In this document: piece by piece, positions 35,635-43,920 of the stretch | Numbering within the stretch: position 1 is the first letter of the stretch | How the letters are laid out: every line of letters starts with the position of its first letter | From: Lentisphaeria bacterium UBA1732 | GTDB lineage: Bacteria; Verrucomicrobiota; Lentisphaeria; Victivallales; UBA1829 | NCBI GenBank assembly: GCA_002315855.1 | Contig: DCIG01000081.1 | Location: 1-45,048, forward strand | Direction: 5' to 3' | Length of the DNA stretch: 45,048 nt | The notes under the pieces: generated by a model | Told to the model about the DNA's origin: nothing | The model's input: the letters and a program-made list of their open reading frames with translations, nothing else | Databases searched by the model: none | Program-made: the position numbers and the translations under genes

Positions 35635-35858
35635 AGAGGGTACTTCAAATTTATGTTGATGATTGTTTCATTTTTTTGCAGATTTTGAGTTCATTTTGAG
35701 GCATTGACAGAAACCTCGGCAATCGCTCAATTTCCTGCGAACCGGATGAATGAATCATAAATACGTAAGTTGAGATATACTGACTTGATTGAGAGAGTTT
35801 TTTCCTCGAAAACTGGTCGTCCAATGCTGAATTTAACCAAGGAACCGGGAGTGTTTCT

Positions 35859-37499
35859 ATGCCTATTACAGAAATATTGGAAAAAAATGCAAAACTTTAT
35901 GGAAATGATGTCGCTCTTGTCGAGATCAACCCGAAAGAACTGGAAAAACGGAATATTACATGGAAAGAATATTCCCTGATTGAACCGGGGCGGAATGATT
36001 CGTTCCGCTCGGAAATGACATGGAGCGAGTTTGATGAAAAGGCGAACCGTATTGCGAATCTGCTTCTGACCCGCAACATTGGAAAAGGCAATAAAGTTGC
36101 TATTCTGCTGATGAACTGCATTGACTGGCTTCCGATTTATTTCGGCATCCTGAAATGCGGTGCAATGGCTGTTCCGCTGAACTTCCGCTACACGTCGGAG
36201 GAGATCAAATACTGCCTCGAACTTGCAGACGTGGATGTCCTGTTGTTTGGTCCTACGTTCGTCGGCCGTGTCGAACTGATTTGCGATCAGATTCCGCGTG
36301 TGAAGACGCTTCTGTACGTGGGGGAAGACTGCCCGACTTTTGCGGAACCGTATTACAGATTGACTTCCTACTGCTCCAATCAGTCCCCGAATATTTCGCT
36401 GACCAGCGATGATGAAGCTGCAATTTACTTTTCTTCCGGCACGACAGGTTTCCCGAAAGCCATTGTGCATACACACCGCAGTTTGGAACATGCCTGCCTC
36501 GTGGAACAGAAGCATCATCACCAGACGAGAGAAGATACATTCCTGTGTATTCCGCCTCTGTATCATACCGGTGCGAAAATGCACTGGTTCGGCAGTTTCC
36601 TGGTAGGTGGAAAGGCCGTTCTCCTGCGCGGCGTAACCCCGGAATGGATTCTTCGTACTGTTTCCGAGGAACATTGCACCATCGTCTGGCTGCTTGTCCC
36701 GTGGGCGCAGGATATTCTGGATGCCATCGAACGCCGCGAAATCAAGACCGAAGATTACAAGCTGGATCAGTGGCGGCTCATGCACATCGGTGCACAGCCT
36801 GTGCCTCCGAGCTTGATTAAACGCTGGAAAGAAGTTTTTCCGAAACACGATTATGACACCAACTACGGGCTCAGCGAATCCATCGGACCGGGCGCAGTTC
36901 ACCTCGGCATCGAAAATATTGACCACGTGGGTGCCATCGGGATTCCGGGGTATGGCTGGCAGACGAAAATTGTGGACGAAAAACATCAGCCTGTTGAACG
37001 CGGCTGTGTCGGTGAGCTTGCTCTGAAAGGCAATGGCGTGATGAAATGCTATTACAAGGATGAAAAGGCCACACGTGATGTCCTGGAAGACGGCTGGCTT
37101 TTCACCGGAGATATGGCGAAAGAGACGGAAGACGGCTTCATCTATCTGGTTGACCGCAAAAAAGATGTGATCATCAGTGGCGGTGAAAATCTGTACCCCG
37201 TTCAGATCGAAGACTTTATCCGTAAAAACAATGCGGTGAAAGATGTCGCCGTCATTGGTTTGCCGGACAATCGTCTTGGGGAAATTGCCGCTGCAATCGT
37301 GGAAGTCAAGCCCGGCTTCTATCTGACCGAGCAGGAATTGAATCAGTTCTGTATGGCACTGCCGCGTTATCAGCGTCCCCGCAAGATTATTTTTGCGGAA
37401 GTGCCGCGCAATCCGACCGGAAAAATCGAAAAGCCAAAACTGCGCAAAATCTATGGCGCGGAACAACTTGTCGCCATGCAGAACGAAATCAAGGACTGA
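35859..37499 (+). CDS. AMP-forming acyl-CoA synthetase (class I adenylate-forming)
   Basis: A 546-residue cytoplasmic enzyme that activates a carboxylic acid with ATP and CoA, most likely a medium- or long-chain fatty acid or similar acid. Core motifs in order: P-loop YFSSGTTGFPKAIVHTH (about 191-207), YGLSES (A5), GWLFTGD (A7), DRKKDVIISGGENLYP (A8 with the hinge) and PTGKIEKPKLR with the catalytic Lys (A10). Length is normal. GGGAG lies about 8 bases before the ATG. The gene stands alone between its promoter and the pseudopilin promoter. Substrate cannot be read from the sequence. Confidence 0.9.
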   Translation: MPITEILEKNAKLYGNDVALVEINPKELEKRNITWKEYSLIEPGRNDSFRSEMTWSEFDEKANRIANLLLTRNIGKGNKVAILLMNCIDWLPIYFGILKCGAMAVPLNFRYTSEEIKYCLELADVDVLLFGPTFVGRVELICDQIPRVKTLLYVGEDCPTFAEPYYRLTSYCSNQSPNISLTSDDEAAIYFSSGTTGFPKAIVHTHRSLEHACLVEQKHHHQTREDTFLCIPPLYHTGAKMHWFGSFLVGGKAVLLRGVTPEWILRTVSEEHCTIVWLLVPWAQDILDAIERREIKTEDYKLDQWRLMHIGAQPVPPSLIKRWKEVFPKHDYDTNYGLSESIGPGAVHLGIENIDHVGAIGIPGYGWQTKIVDEKHQPVERGCVGELALKGNGVMKCYYKDEKATRDVLEDGWLFTGDMAKETEDGFIYLVDRKKDVIISGGENLYPVQIEDFIRKNNAVKDVAVIGLPDNRLGEIAAAIVEVKPGFYLTEQELNQFCMALPRYQRPRKIIFAEVPRNPTGKIEKPKLRKIYGAEQLVAMQNEIKD

Positions 37500-37596
37500 T
37501 CATGAATGCAGGCGGTTCCGCATCTTTTCAGTTGCGGGGTTCCAGAATATCAATCGAATTTTTTTCGGGAAAAATGATTTTTCTTGAAAAAAAAGG

Positions 37597-37625
37597 TTGT
37601 ATTCCTGCGTATTGTATGATATAGT
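37597..37625 (+). promoter_or_regulatory. Promoter of the pseudopilin-PSP1 gene group
   Basis: -35 TTGTAT (37597-37602) and -10 TATAGT (37620-37625), 17-base spacer, about 30 bases before the first pseudopilin start. Confidence 0.65.
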
Positions 37626-37659
37626 TTAACCTCTACTCATTTCTTGGAGACATAATGAT

Positions 37660-38109
37660 ATGAAAACAAACAAAAAAAACTTTACCATGATTGAACTCAT
37701 GATGGTGGTTTTGCTGGTTGCAATTTTGGCATCCATCACATTTGCACTCGTCCGGTATGTTACGCGCCGGCAGGATGAACTCCGTGTGAAAGCATTGATT
37801 CAGATGATTGTAACTGCAAATGAACAATATAAGCAGAAATACGGTTATTATGTCCAGCCTTCTCAGTCGAACTGTGTTCCGTGGAATCATGAATTTTTAG
37901 GAGATGCCTATGAAATTGTCCGGAACATGTATCGCAATCAGGAAACCAGTGATAATAAAGCATCTGTCCATGACATTTGGGGACACCGCATCGTCTACCG
38001 CGTCCCCGGAAAATACAATAAGGCGTCGTTTGATGTCTACTCGCGCGGTGCGGATACTGTTGACGAGGACGGCAAGGGCGATGATATTGCCAACTTCGTC
38101 AGGAAATAA
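37660..38109 (+). CDS. Type II secretion/type IV pilus-type pseudopilin (GspG-like), first copy
   Basis: A 149-residue protein: a short basic leader (MKTNKKN) followed by the prepilin segment FTMIELMMVVLLVAILAS, with the invariant Glu at position 5 of the mature form. The C-terminal domain resembles GspG: IWGHRIVYRVPG, FDVYSRGADTVDEDGKGDDI (the acidic calcium-site region). The residue before the expected cleavage point is Asn and not the usual Gly. It is probably a minor or major pseudopilin of a secretion apparatus whose other genes are not in the window. GGAGA lies about 9 bases upstream. Confidence 0.85.
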   Translation: MKTNKKNFTMIELMMVVLLVAILASITFALVRYVTRRQDELRVKALIQMIVTANEQYKQKYGYYVQPSQSNCVPWNHEFLGDAYEIVRNMYRNQETSDNKASVHDIWGHRIVYRVPGKYNKASFDVYSRGADTVDEDGKGDDIANFVRK

Positions 38110-38163
38110 TTCTATCTCAATCAAATGAAACTAATCCAATACAAATAATCAGGAGGTTTCCTC

Positions 38164-38697
38164 ATGAAACAGATTCAACGAAAACAGTTTACTCTGATCG
38201 AATTGCTTGTCGTAATCGCGATTATCGGTATCCTTGCAGGTCTTGTATTTCCGGCCGTCGGTGCTGTGCGCGACAAGGGTAAAATGTCCAGAGCTCAAAC
38301 GGAATGCCAGAATCTTAAGGTCGCTATTGCAAACTACGAAACAGAATTTGCCTGCTGGCCTGCCAAGACTTCTGGAAACGATGCACTTGTAAGCAGTTCT
38401 GAATATTCCGCGATGTGCAGGGCTCTTGCCGGTACGAACAGCCGTAAAATGGTCTTCTTTGAACCGAATTCCAATTATAAGGAATCCGAAGGCTTCCTCG
38501 ATCCGTGGGGAAATCCCTATCAGGTCATTTTGGATGCCAATTTCGACAATAAACTGGATAAGTCTGTATTCAATGGCGCCGCTGACCTTAAGGAAAACTA
38601 TCTGTTCCAGCGCATCGCTGTATTTTCCTATGGCATGAAAGAGGCAAATATCTCGGAAGCAAAGAAAAAGGGCAAGCTCGTTTCCTCCTGGAAATAA
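38164..38697 (+). CDS. Pseudopilin (prepilin N-terminal cleavage/methylation protein), second copy
   Basis: A 177-residue protein with leader MKQIQRKQ and prepilin helix FTLIELLVVIAIIGILAG. The C-terminal domain has DPWGNPYQVILDANFDNKLD, the Trp-Gly-Pro-Tyr pattern seen in GspG/GspH-like pseudopilins. The residue before the cleavage site is Gln. It follows the first pseudopilin by 54 bases with AGGAGG 7 bases before the ATG, so they share an operon. Abundant FTLIELLVVIAI-type proteins are typical of Lentisphaerota and Planctomycetota. Confidence 0.88.
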   Translation: MKQIQRKQFTLIELLVVIAIIGILAGLVFPAVGAVRDKGKMSRAQTECQNLKVAIANYETEFACWPAKTSGNDALVSSSEYSAMCRALAGTNSRKMVFFEPNSNYKESEGFLDPWGNPYQVILDANFDNKLDKSVFNGAADLKENYLFQRIAVFSYGMKEANISEAKKKGKLVSSWK

Positions 38698-38740
38698 TCG
38701 GTGAGCTTTGTTTTTGGTTTGACCCATTTTGGTACGACGA

Positions 38741-39904
38741 ATGGATAAAGTTTATCAAATCGTTTTGGAAAACGGTGTTTCGTATTTGGGCAGTGCAGAC
38801 GAATCGTTGGGCATTGCACTTGGCGATATGTGCGTTTTCCGCAAAGACTTCTACCTCGATTACGGAAAATTGACCAAGAGGATGCCGCTGCCTGCTTCCG
38901 GTGATGAAGCCGCTGCCGCACCTGCTCCACCTGCTCCTCCTGCACAGGAATCTTCCGATACGGACGGCGGTACTTTTTCATTTGGCAAGAAAAATGAAGT
39001 TTATGCTGTTTTACGGAAAGTAAATGAAGAAGACCTCGCTGTCATGAAGGAGAATCACAATCGTGAAAAAAATGCGCTTGAGATGACTCAACAGTATGTG
39101 AATCAGCTGAATTTACCGATGAAGCTGATTAATGCGCATTATTCTTATGACAGTAAACTTCTTCTGATTCAGTTCAGTGCAGAGGGACGCATCGATTTCC
39201 GTGAACTCGTGAAATTGCTTGCCCGCGAATTTAATACGCATATTGAATTGCGCCAGATCGGAGTGCGTGACGAGACCGCGATTCTCGGCGGAATTGCAAA
39301 TTGTGGTCGCCCTCTCTGCTGCTGTCGTTTCCTTCACGATTTCCCGTCAATCAACGTTAAAATGGCGAAAGAACAGGATTTGTCTCTTGTTCCCACCACG
39401 ATTTCCGGAATTTGCGGCCGCCTGAAATGCTGTTTGAAATATGAGCATGAGGGGTATCTCGAACTTGAAAAAACGATGCCGCGCCGCGGAGATTTGTGCG
39501 AATGCAAAGATGGACGCGGTCGTGTCATTGACCGGAATCTTCTGACGCAGAAAGTTACAATTCAGCTGGATGATTCTACGCATACGCTGGTTTGTCCTGC
39601 CTCTGAGGTAAATGTCGTGTATCTCGACAAGTTCAAAATGCGCAAGGATGCTTCTGATAAGAGCACAGAGGAAAGTGATTCTGCGAACAGCAGACAGACT
39701 CCGCCTCAGAAACAGTTCCGTCAGAAACAGCAGAATAATCCGAACGGCAATAAGGACAATGTGTCGGGACAATCCCGTCCTCAGCGTGCATCCCAATCCC
39801 AGTCCATGTCTTCCAATGCCTCTCCCGCTGATAACAGTTCAGGTGATGGCAGAATGGATAAAAACAACAATCGTTTCGGAAAGAAATTCAAAAACGCCCA
39901 TTGA
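38741..39904 (+). CDS. PSP1-domain protein (YaaT/RicT-like)
   Basis: A 387-residue cytoplasmic protein. A N-terminal basic part (about 1-60) with an Ala/Pro-rich linker precedes the PSP1 C-terminal domain (about 85-290). The domain has the Cys-rich family core CGRPLCCCRFL and GICGRLKCCLKYE, with Cys pairs that in RicT-type proteins bind Fe-S clusters. The C-terminal ~100 residues are Ser/Gln/Asn-rich and disordered. In Bacillus subtilis the relatives act in an RNA-processing complex; here the role is only inferred. No ribosome site is obvious: the ATG at 38741 is preferred over a TTG at 38729, and coupling to the upstream pseudopilin 43 bases away may help. Confidence 0.85.
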   Translation: MDKVYQIVLENGVSYLGSADESLGIALGDMCVFRKDFYLDYGKLTKRMPLPASGDEAAAAPAPPAPPAQESSDTDGGTFSFGKKNEVYAVLRKVNEEDLAVMKENHNREKNALEMTQQYVNQLNLPMKLINAHYSYDSKLLLIQFSAEGRIDFRELVKLLAREFNTHIELRQIGVRDETAILGGIANCGRPLCCCRFLHDFPSINVKMAKEQDLSLVPTTISGICGRLKCCLKYEHEGYLELEKTMPRRGDLCECKDGRGRVIDRNLLTQKVTIQLDDSTHTLVCPASEVNVVYLDKFKMRKDASDKSTEESDSANSRQTPPQKQFRQKQQNNPNGNKDNVSGQSRPQRASQSQSMSSNASPADNSSGDGRMDKNNNRFGKKFKNAH

Positions 39905-39925
39905 TGTGTCGTGATTTTTTAACGG

Positions 39926-39955
39926 GCGGCACTTCTGATTCCCCTGAAGTGCCGC
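39926..39955 (+). terminator. Hairpin after the PSP1 gene
   Basis: GCGGCACTTC (39926-39935) pairs perfectly with GAAGTGCCGC (39946-39955). Only a broken T-rich stretch follows, so it may be a weak terminator with read-through into the next gene. Confidence 0.55.
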
Positions 39956-39980
39956 TCATGATTTTATGAGGTTGTAAGCT

Positions 39981-40874
39981 ATGATGCTGGCAAAACGTTT
40001 CCCTGTTTCATTCTTCTATCCCTGGCGGTTTGTGCAGGAAGAAATGTATCATTCTGTAATGCTTGATTTCCGTGACCACGGAGCCGAACATTTCGTTTTC
40101 GTGCAGGAATGGATTGAACAGGTTCTGAAGGACCATTTGTTCTTCCTGCGTCTGAAAGAACATCTCCGGGACAGCGGGATGGACTTGCTGGAAGCTCATG
40201 CCCCGAACGGCCCTGAATGGGATTTGAATTGCCTCTTTGAAGGTCGCCGCAGTGTGATGCTGGAGGAACATAAAAGGGCGATGTGTTATGCGGCGGAAGC
40301 AGGATGTCTCACTTATACGATTCACGTTGGTGCGGGGCAGTATTTGATGTTCCGCAACTCTCTGGAAGAACTTCACGAAGCCGCGAAACGTTCTTTGGAT
40401 GTCCTTGTCCCTTATGCGGAACACTGTGGAATTACGCTCGCCGTGGAGCACAGCTTTGAGCCTCCGAATGGCGCGCATCAGGTTGTCGCACTCCTGAAAG
40501 AATATGATTCCCCTGCGCTGGGATGCTGTTATGATGCCGGTCATGCCAATGTGATGTCTCCGTCTCCCGCCAAGCGCCAGGAGCTGTATACGGAACACAT
40601 GAAATGGATTTGGCAGGGAGATGTCAAGGAGGTTCCCGGAATCCTCGATATCCTTTCTCCGTGGATTGTTACGGCTCATTTGCATGATAACAATGGTTAC
40701 TGCGATATGCACGCTTTGCCCGGTACCGGTACAGTTGACTGGCCTGTCATTTTGGCAAAATTGGCGGCTTGTCCGCGTCTGAAAACGATTCAGTCGGAAA
40801 TTCATTGCAACCGTGCGGAAAATGATGTTACTCCTGCTCGAATCTGTCGCGCAATGTCTGCCATCCTTGCATGA
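39981..40874 (+). CDS. TIM-barrel sugar phosphate isomerase/epimerase family protein
   Basis: A 297-residue protein of the AP-endonuclease 2/xylose-isomerase-like TIM-barrel superfamily, cytoplasmic. Metal-site patterns: IHVGAGQY, AVEHSFEP, CYDAGHANV, TAHLHDNNG and SEIHCN, giving the usual Glu/Asp/His ligand set. Isomerases, epimerases and dehydratases of sugars or inositols share this fold, so the substrate is unresolved. GAGGT precedes the ATG by about 8 bases. It follows the PSP1 gene after a weak hairpin and ends before a terminator-like hairpin. Confidence 0.8.
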   Translation: MMLAKRFPVSFFYPWRFVQEEMYHSVMLDFRDHGAEHFVFVQEWIEQVLKDHLFFLRLKEHLRDSGMDLLEAHAPNGPEWDLNCLFEGRRSVMLEEHKRAMCYAAEAGCLTYTIHVGAGQYLMFRNSLEELHEAAKRSLDVLVPYAEHCGITLAVEHSFEPPNGAHQVVALLKEYDSPALGCCYDAGHANVMSPSPAKRQELYTEHMKWIWQGDVKEVPGILDILSPWIVTAHLHDNNGYCDMHALPGTGTVDWPVILAKLAACPRLKTIQSEIHCNRAENDVTPARICRAMSAILA

Positions 40875-40905
40875 TCCGCTGATTTGTTTTTCTCTGCAAA
40901 GAAAG

Positions 40906-40950
40906 ACCGGCTGTCTGAATTTCAGCAGAACAGTCGGTTTATGTTTTTTC
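40906..40950 (+). terminator. Terminator after the TIM-barrel gene
   Basis: ACCGGCTGT (40906-40914) pairs with ACAGTCGGT (40930-40938), one wobble, followed by a T-rich run within a few bases. Confidence 0.55.
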
Positions 40951-40965
40951 TGAAAAAACGTGAAT

Positions 40966-42609
40966 TTACGGGGCAGGGGGCGAAGCTGTTTTCCCGGTAC
41001 CTGATGCTTTTGTCGTTTTTGGTGTCTTGTCTGCCTGTGAATCAAGACTTCCTTCCAGCGTATATGCCTTGGAATCTGCTTTCGGCTCTTCATGCCCGAT
41101 TCCCTGGTAGAATGTAATTTTCTTCGGTCCCGGTACGTTGTTGTAAACCGACACAACCGATGACGGAGGACTGGTATAATCGCCCAGTCCTGTCCGGTTG
41201 AAATACATCAGACAGGTTTCGGGGATGCGTTTCGCAAAAAATACGGGATCATAATAATTCATTGCTTCCGTATATTCCGGACAGCCGCCTTTCAGCCGCT
41301 GATCAATGGGGGCTCCTCCGAGGTTGCAGCTCCATGGCATACCTGCGTCCGCTTCGGAAATCCCTTTGACAAGCCCTGCTGCCCACAGTGTTTGCAGTCC
41401 GCCTTGACTGTAGCCCCACACGCGGAAATTTTTGCCGTCCCACTGCGGAATGGTTTTCATGTATTCGCAGGTCCGCACCAGCCGCACGACCATGTATTTG
41501 AAATATGCGGTATCACGGTTGCTGTTCTCCTTCAAGTCGTACCCGTAATGCCCGATTTTCTGGCTGAATCGGTTGTAATAATCGCGCGATTCCCCCAAAT
41601 CAAGCCCGTGTGCATTCAGGTCGAATAATATCTTGTCTTCCGGCGGTGTCTTGGGAATTTCCGGAATGCGCATTCCGTAGGCTTGCAGATGGAGTTCCAT
41701 GGGCAGGGATCCCGGCTTCGCTTTCGCCGGTATGCTCAGGTATCCGGTCGCGGGGCGAGGTCCGGTACAGGGAATCACCACGGCATACACATCGACAGGA
41801 GCATTCTGCACACTGACTTTTTTGACCTCAGGAAAGAGTGCCACATCATTCAGTTCTCCAAGTACTTTTTCCCAGTACCGGTCGAAATCTTCAGGCTCTT
41901 TTGCGGCGGCCTTGATGTTTGCGAGGTCTACTCCTGCGCCACCGTTGAAAGTCGCCAGCGTTTTACCTGCTTCATCTTTCAATGTCGCCTCAAAATGGAT
42001 GAAGCCGGGCTTATCCATGGAGGTGGAAAGTCCCAGCGGTTTATCGATGGTGATGATATTTCTTCCGGCCCCGCTCAGTCCGTCATCGCCGGTGCGTTTC
42101 CATTCCACATACAGCGGAATATCCGGCGGATTGGATGTCTTGCAGGTCAGGTCGAAACGGAAAATAATCGGTTCTCCTGCTTGATAATCGTTGATGTCTT
42201 TATCAAAGGCCACTTTGAATCCGAAGTTTCCGGTATCAAACAATGCGGCGGCCGCTTTGGAGGCTTCCACATCTGCTTTTTCATTGACGAGTTCCTGATA
42301 TGCCCCGGAATTGCCGGATACTGTGCTGCTTGTACGTGGTTCCGGTACGATGAGTGTTGCAATCGGTTCAGAGCGTCTCGGAACGAAAGGATAATCATCG
42401 AGTGTCGCAAATCCCGGATACTCTGCCTGCGGATAAAGCGGATCATTGATTCTTCTCCGACGATATTCTTCTGCTGTCAGCTGTCGTACTACATCCTGAT
42501 TTTGTCCGAATACGGCGGTCGAACTTTGCATGACGGCGCGTTGCGCAAAGACCGGAAAAAACGGCGCAAAGAGAAAGCATGTCAGCAGCAGAATAATGTA
42601 TTTTTTCAT
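40966..42609 (-). CDS. Secreted acetylxylan esterase (AXE1)/cephalosporin-C deacetylase-like hydrolase
   Basis: A 547-residue exported alpha/beta hydrolase. A signal peptide (about 3-22, ending in FAQ) is followed by an extra N-terminal beta-rich domain (about 115-220, with PLYVEWKRTGDDG) and then an AXE1-type catalytic domain (about 230-515). Active-site elements are the nucleophile in GYSQGG, the acid in TGLGDYTSPPSS and the His in GIGHEEP. It likely removes acetyl groups from xylan or other polysaccharides outside the cytoplasm. The last ~35 residues are Lys/Thr/Ser-rich and low complexity. The start at 42609 is chosen because it gives the signal peptide and has AAAGG about 8 bases upstream; the frame runs open to 42789. 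A link with the xylose-isomerase-like gene is plausible but they are far apart. Confidence 0.85.
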   Translation of the reverse strand: MKKYIILLLTCFLFAPFFPVFAQRAVMQSSTAVFGQNQDVVRQLTAEEYRRRRINDPLYPQAEYPGFATLDDYPFVPRRSEPIATLIVPEPRTSSTVSGNSGAYQELVNEKADVEASKAAAALFDTGNFGFKVAFDKDINDYQAGEPIIFRFDLTCKTSNPPDIPLYVEWKRTGDDGLSGAGRNIITIDKPLGLSTSMDKPGFIHFEATLKDEAGKTLATFNGGAGVDLANIKAAAKEPEDFDRYWEKVLGELNDVALFPEVKKVSVQNAPVDVYAVVIPCTGPRPATGYLSIPAKAKPGSLPMELHLQAYGMRIPEIPKTPPEDKILFDLNAHGLDLGESRDYYNRFSQKIGHYGYDLKENSNRDTAYFKYMVVRLVRTCEYMKTIPQWDGKNFRVWGYSQGGLQTLWAAGLVKGISEADAGMPWSCNLGGAPIDQRLKGGCPEYTEAMNYYDPVFFAKRIPETCLMYFNRTGLGDYTSPPSSVVSVYNNVPGPKKITFYQGIGHEEPKADSKAYTLEGSLDSQADKTPKTTKASGTGKTASPPAP

Positions 42610-42697
42610 TGTTGAAGCCTTTTGTTGCATGATTTGAGTCCGTGCAAATGATGTGTTTGCCAATAGTAATTGGCTCAAAAGATTTTCTTCCGCTGAT

Positions 42698-42726
42698 ACC
42701 ATACTCCGCACTCTTCTGAAAATCAA
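42698..42726 (-). promoter_or_regulatory. Candidate promoter of the esterase gene
   Basis: Minus strand: -35 TTGATT (42721-42726) and -10 TATGGT (42698-42703), 17-base spacer. A TTGACT box overlaps upstream, as in the hdeD promoter. Confidence 0.45.
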
Positions 42727-42908
42727 GTCAATATTTCTAAAATGCAGGAAATGATTGCAAATCTTTCCGTCAATGACTTTTGAAATCAACTCTAATAACT
42801 TGCAGAATCAGCTCTTTTCTCTGTTTTTTCTTTTTTCCCCTTGCATAATAGGTCAGTCGGCATTAAGTTAATATGTATTTTTTATTTCCAACTTCAGGAG
42901 GTCTTCTC

Positions 42909-43904
42909 ATGGCTGTCGGTGATAAGCTGAAAGTCGGTGTGATCGGGACAGGTGTCCTTGGTCGTTATCATACAAAACTTTATGCGGTTAATCCAAAAGT
43001 CGAACTGGTCGGCGTCTACGATGCGTTTCCGAAAGCGGCGCAGGATGTCGCGGCGGAATGCCATACCAATGCGTTTGACGAACTGGATGCCCTCGTTGAC
43101 CGGTGCGATGCTTTGACGGTTGCCGTTCCTGCGACCATGCACTATGAGACCGTGATGCCTCTGCTTGCCAAAAAGAAGCACGTCCTTGTAGAAAAACCGA
43201 TTGCTTCCAAGGTGGAAGATGCCCGCGGTATGGTGAAGCTGGCCGATGAACAGAAAGTTATTTTGGCGGTTGGTCATGTGGAACGCTTCAATCCGGCGAT
43301 GGATTTCCTTGAGAAAAACAAGCACAATACTATGTTTATTGAGGCTCACCGCCTGTCAAAATATCCTGCTCCGCGTCCCGGCCTTCATCGACGCGGCACG
43401 GAAGTCAGCGTGGTTTTAGACCTCATGATTCATGATATTGACCTCGTTTTGACCATGGTCGGTCAGGAAGTCGAGCGTTTCGATGCGGTTGGTATGCCCA
43501 TTTTGAGCAAAACAGATGACATAGCAAATGTCCGCCTGAAATTTGTGAACGGTGCTGTTGCGAATATTACGGCCAGCCGTATCAGTGCAGGCCCCATGCG
43601 CAAATTCCGTGTTTTCCAGAAAGATTCGTATATCTCAATGGACTATGCCACCAGTACCGGTTTCATTGTTCGCAAAGGTCATCTCGGTGTCGGGCGCAAG
43701 CAAATCAACTGCGACCATACCAATGCTCTTGGGGACGAAATCGACAATTTCGTGTCTGCTGTGATTGCCACCCGCGATACCGGTGTTTTTACGGAACCCC
43801 GTGTAACGGGAGCTCAGGGGCTTCGGGCTTTGGAATTAGCCGATGCGATTTGCCGTGAAATCAAATCCTACAACAACAGTCACGAATTGTTCCATAATTT
43901 TTGA
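42909..43904 (+). CDS. Gfo/Idh/MocA-family NAD(P)-dependent oxidoreductase (possibly GnnA-like)
   Basis: A 331-residue cytoplasmic dehydrogenase. Rossmann fold at the N-terminus (VGVIGTGVLGRYH, about 9-21), the family motif EKPIA at about 98-102, and the C-terminal domain with VVLDLMIHDIDLVL (His in the catalytic region). The EAHRLSKYPAPRPG and LMIHDIDLVL segments resemble Gfo/Idh/MocA proteins near lipid A genes (GnnA, UDP-GlcNAc 3-dehydrogenase), but no lpx gene is visible here, so that assignment is tentative. The ATG at 42909 has AGGAGG 7 bases upstream; the upstream in-frame ATG at 42873 is rejected. ispE begins 16 bases after the stop. Confidence 0.85.
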   Translation: MAVGDKLKVGVIGTGVLGRYHTKLYAVNPKVELVGVYDAFPKAAQDVAAECHTNAFDELDALVDRCDALTVAVPATMHYETVMPLLAKKKHVLVEKPIASKVEDARGMVKLADEQKVILAVGHVERFNPAMDFLEKNKHNTMFIEAHRLSKYPAPRPGLHRRGTEVSVVLDLMIHDIDLVLTMVGQEVERFDAVGMPILSKTDDIANVRLKFVNGAVANITASRISAGPMRKFRVFQKDSYISMDYATSTGFIVRKGHLGVGRKQINCDHTNALGDEIDNFVSAVIATRDTGVFTEPRVTGAQGLRALELADAICREIKSYNNSHELFHNF

Positions 43905-43920
43905 GCAGCCGCTGAACATC

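Larger units (their letters stand above)
35160..35858. other. Long divergent intergenic region
   Basis: About 700 bases without a convincing gene. It holds three AAGTC-type motifs near the reductase gene, a near-consensus plus-strand promoter (35606-35634) and a ~215-base leader of the acyl-CoA synthetase gene. A 123-codon minus-strand frame (35277-35648) is judged spurious. Confidence 0.6.

Noticed and set aside
35277..35648. 123-codon minus-strand frame in the divergent intergenic region
   Set aside because: Composition is Ser/Lys/Arg-rich and unstructured, no ribosome site is seen, and a strong plus-strand promoter lies inside it.
35727..37466. 579-codon minus-strand frame opposite the acyl-CoA synthetase
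   Set aside because: The plus strand carries all core adenylation motifs; the minus frame has none.
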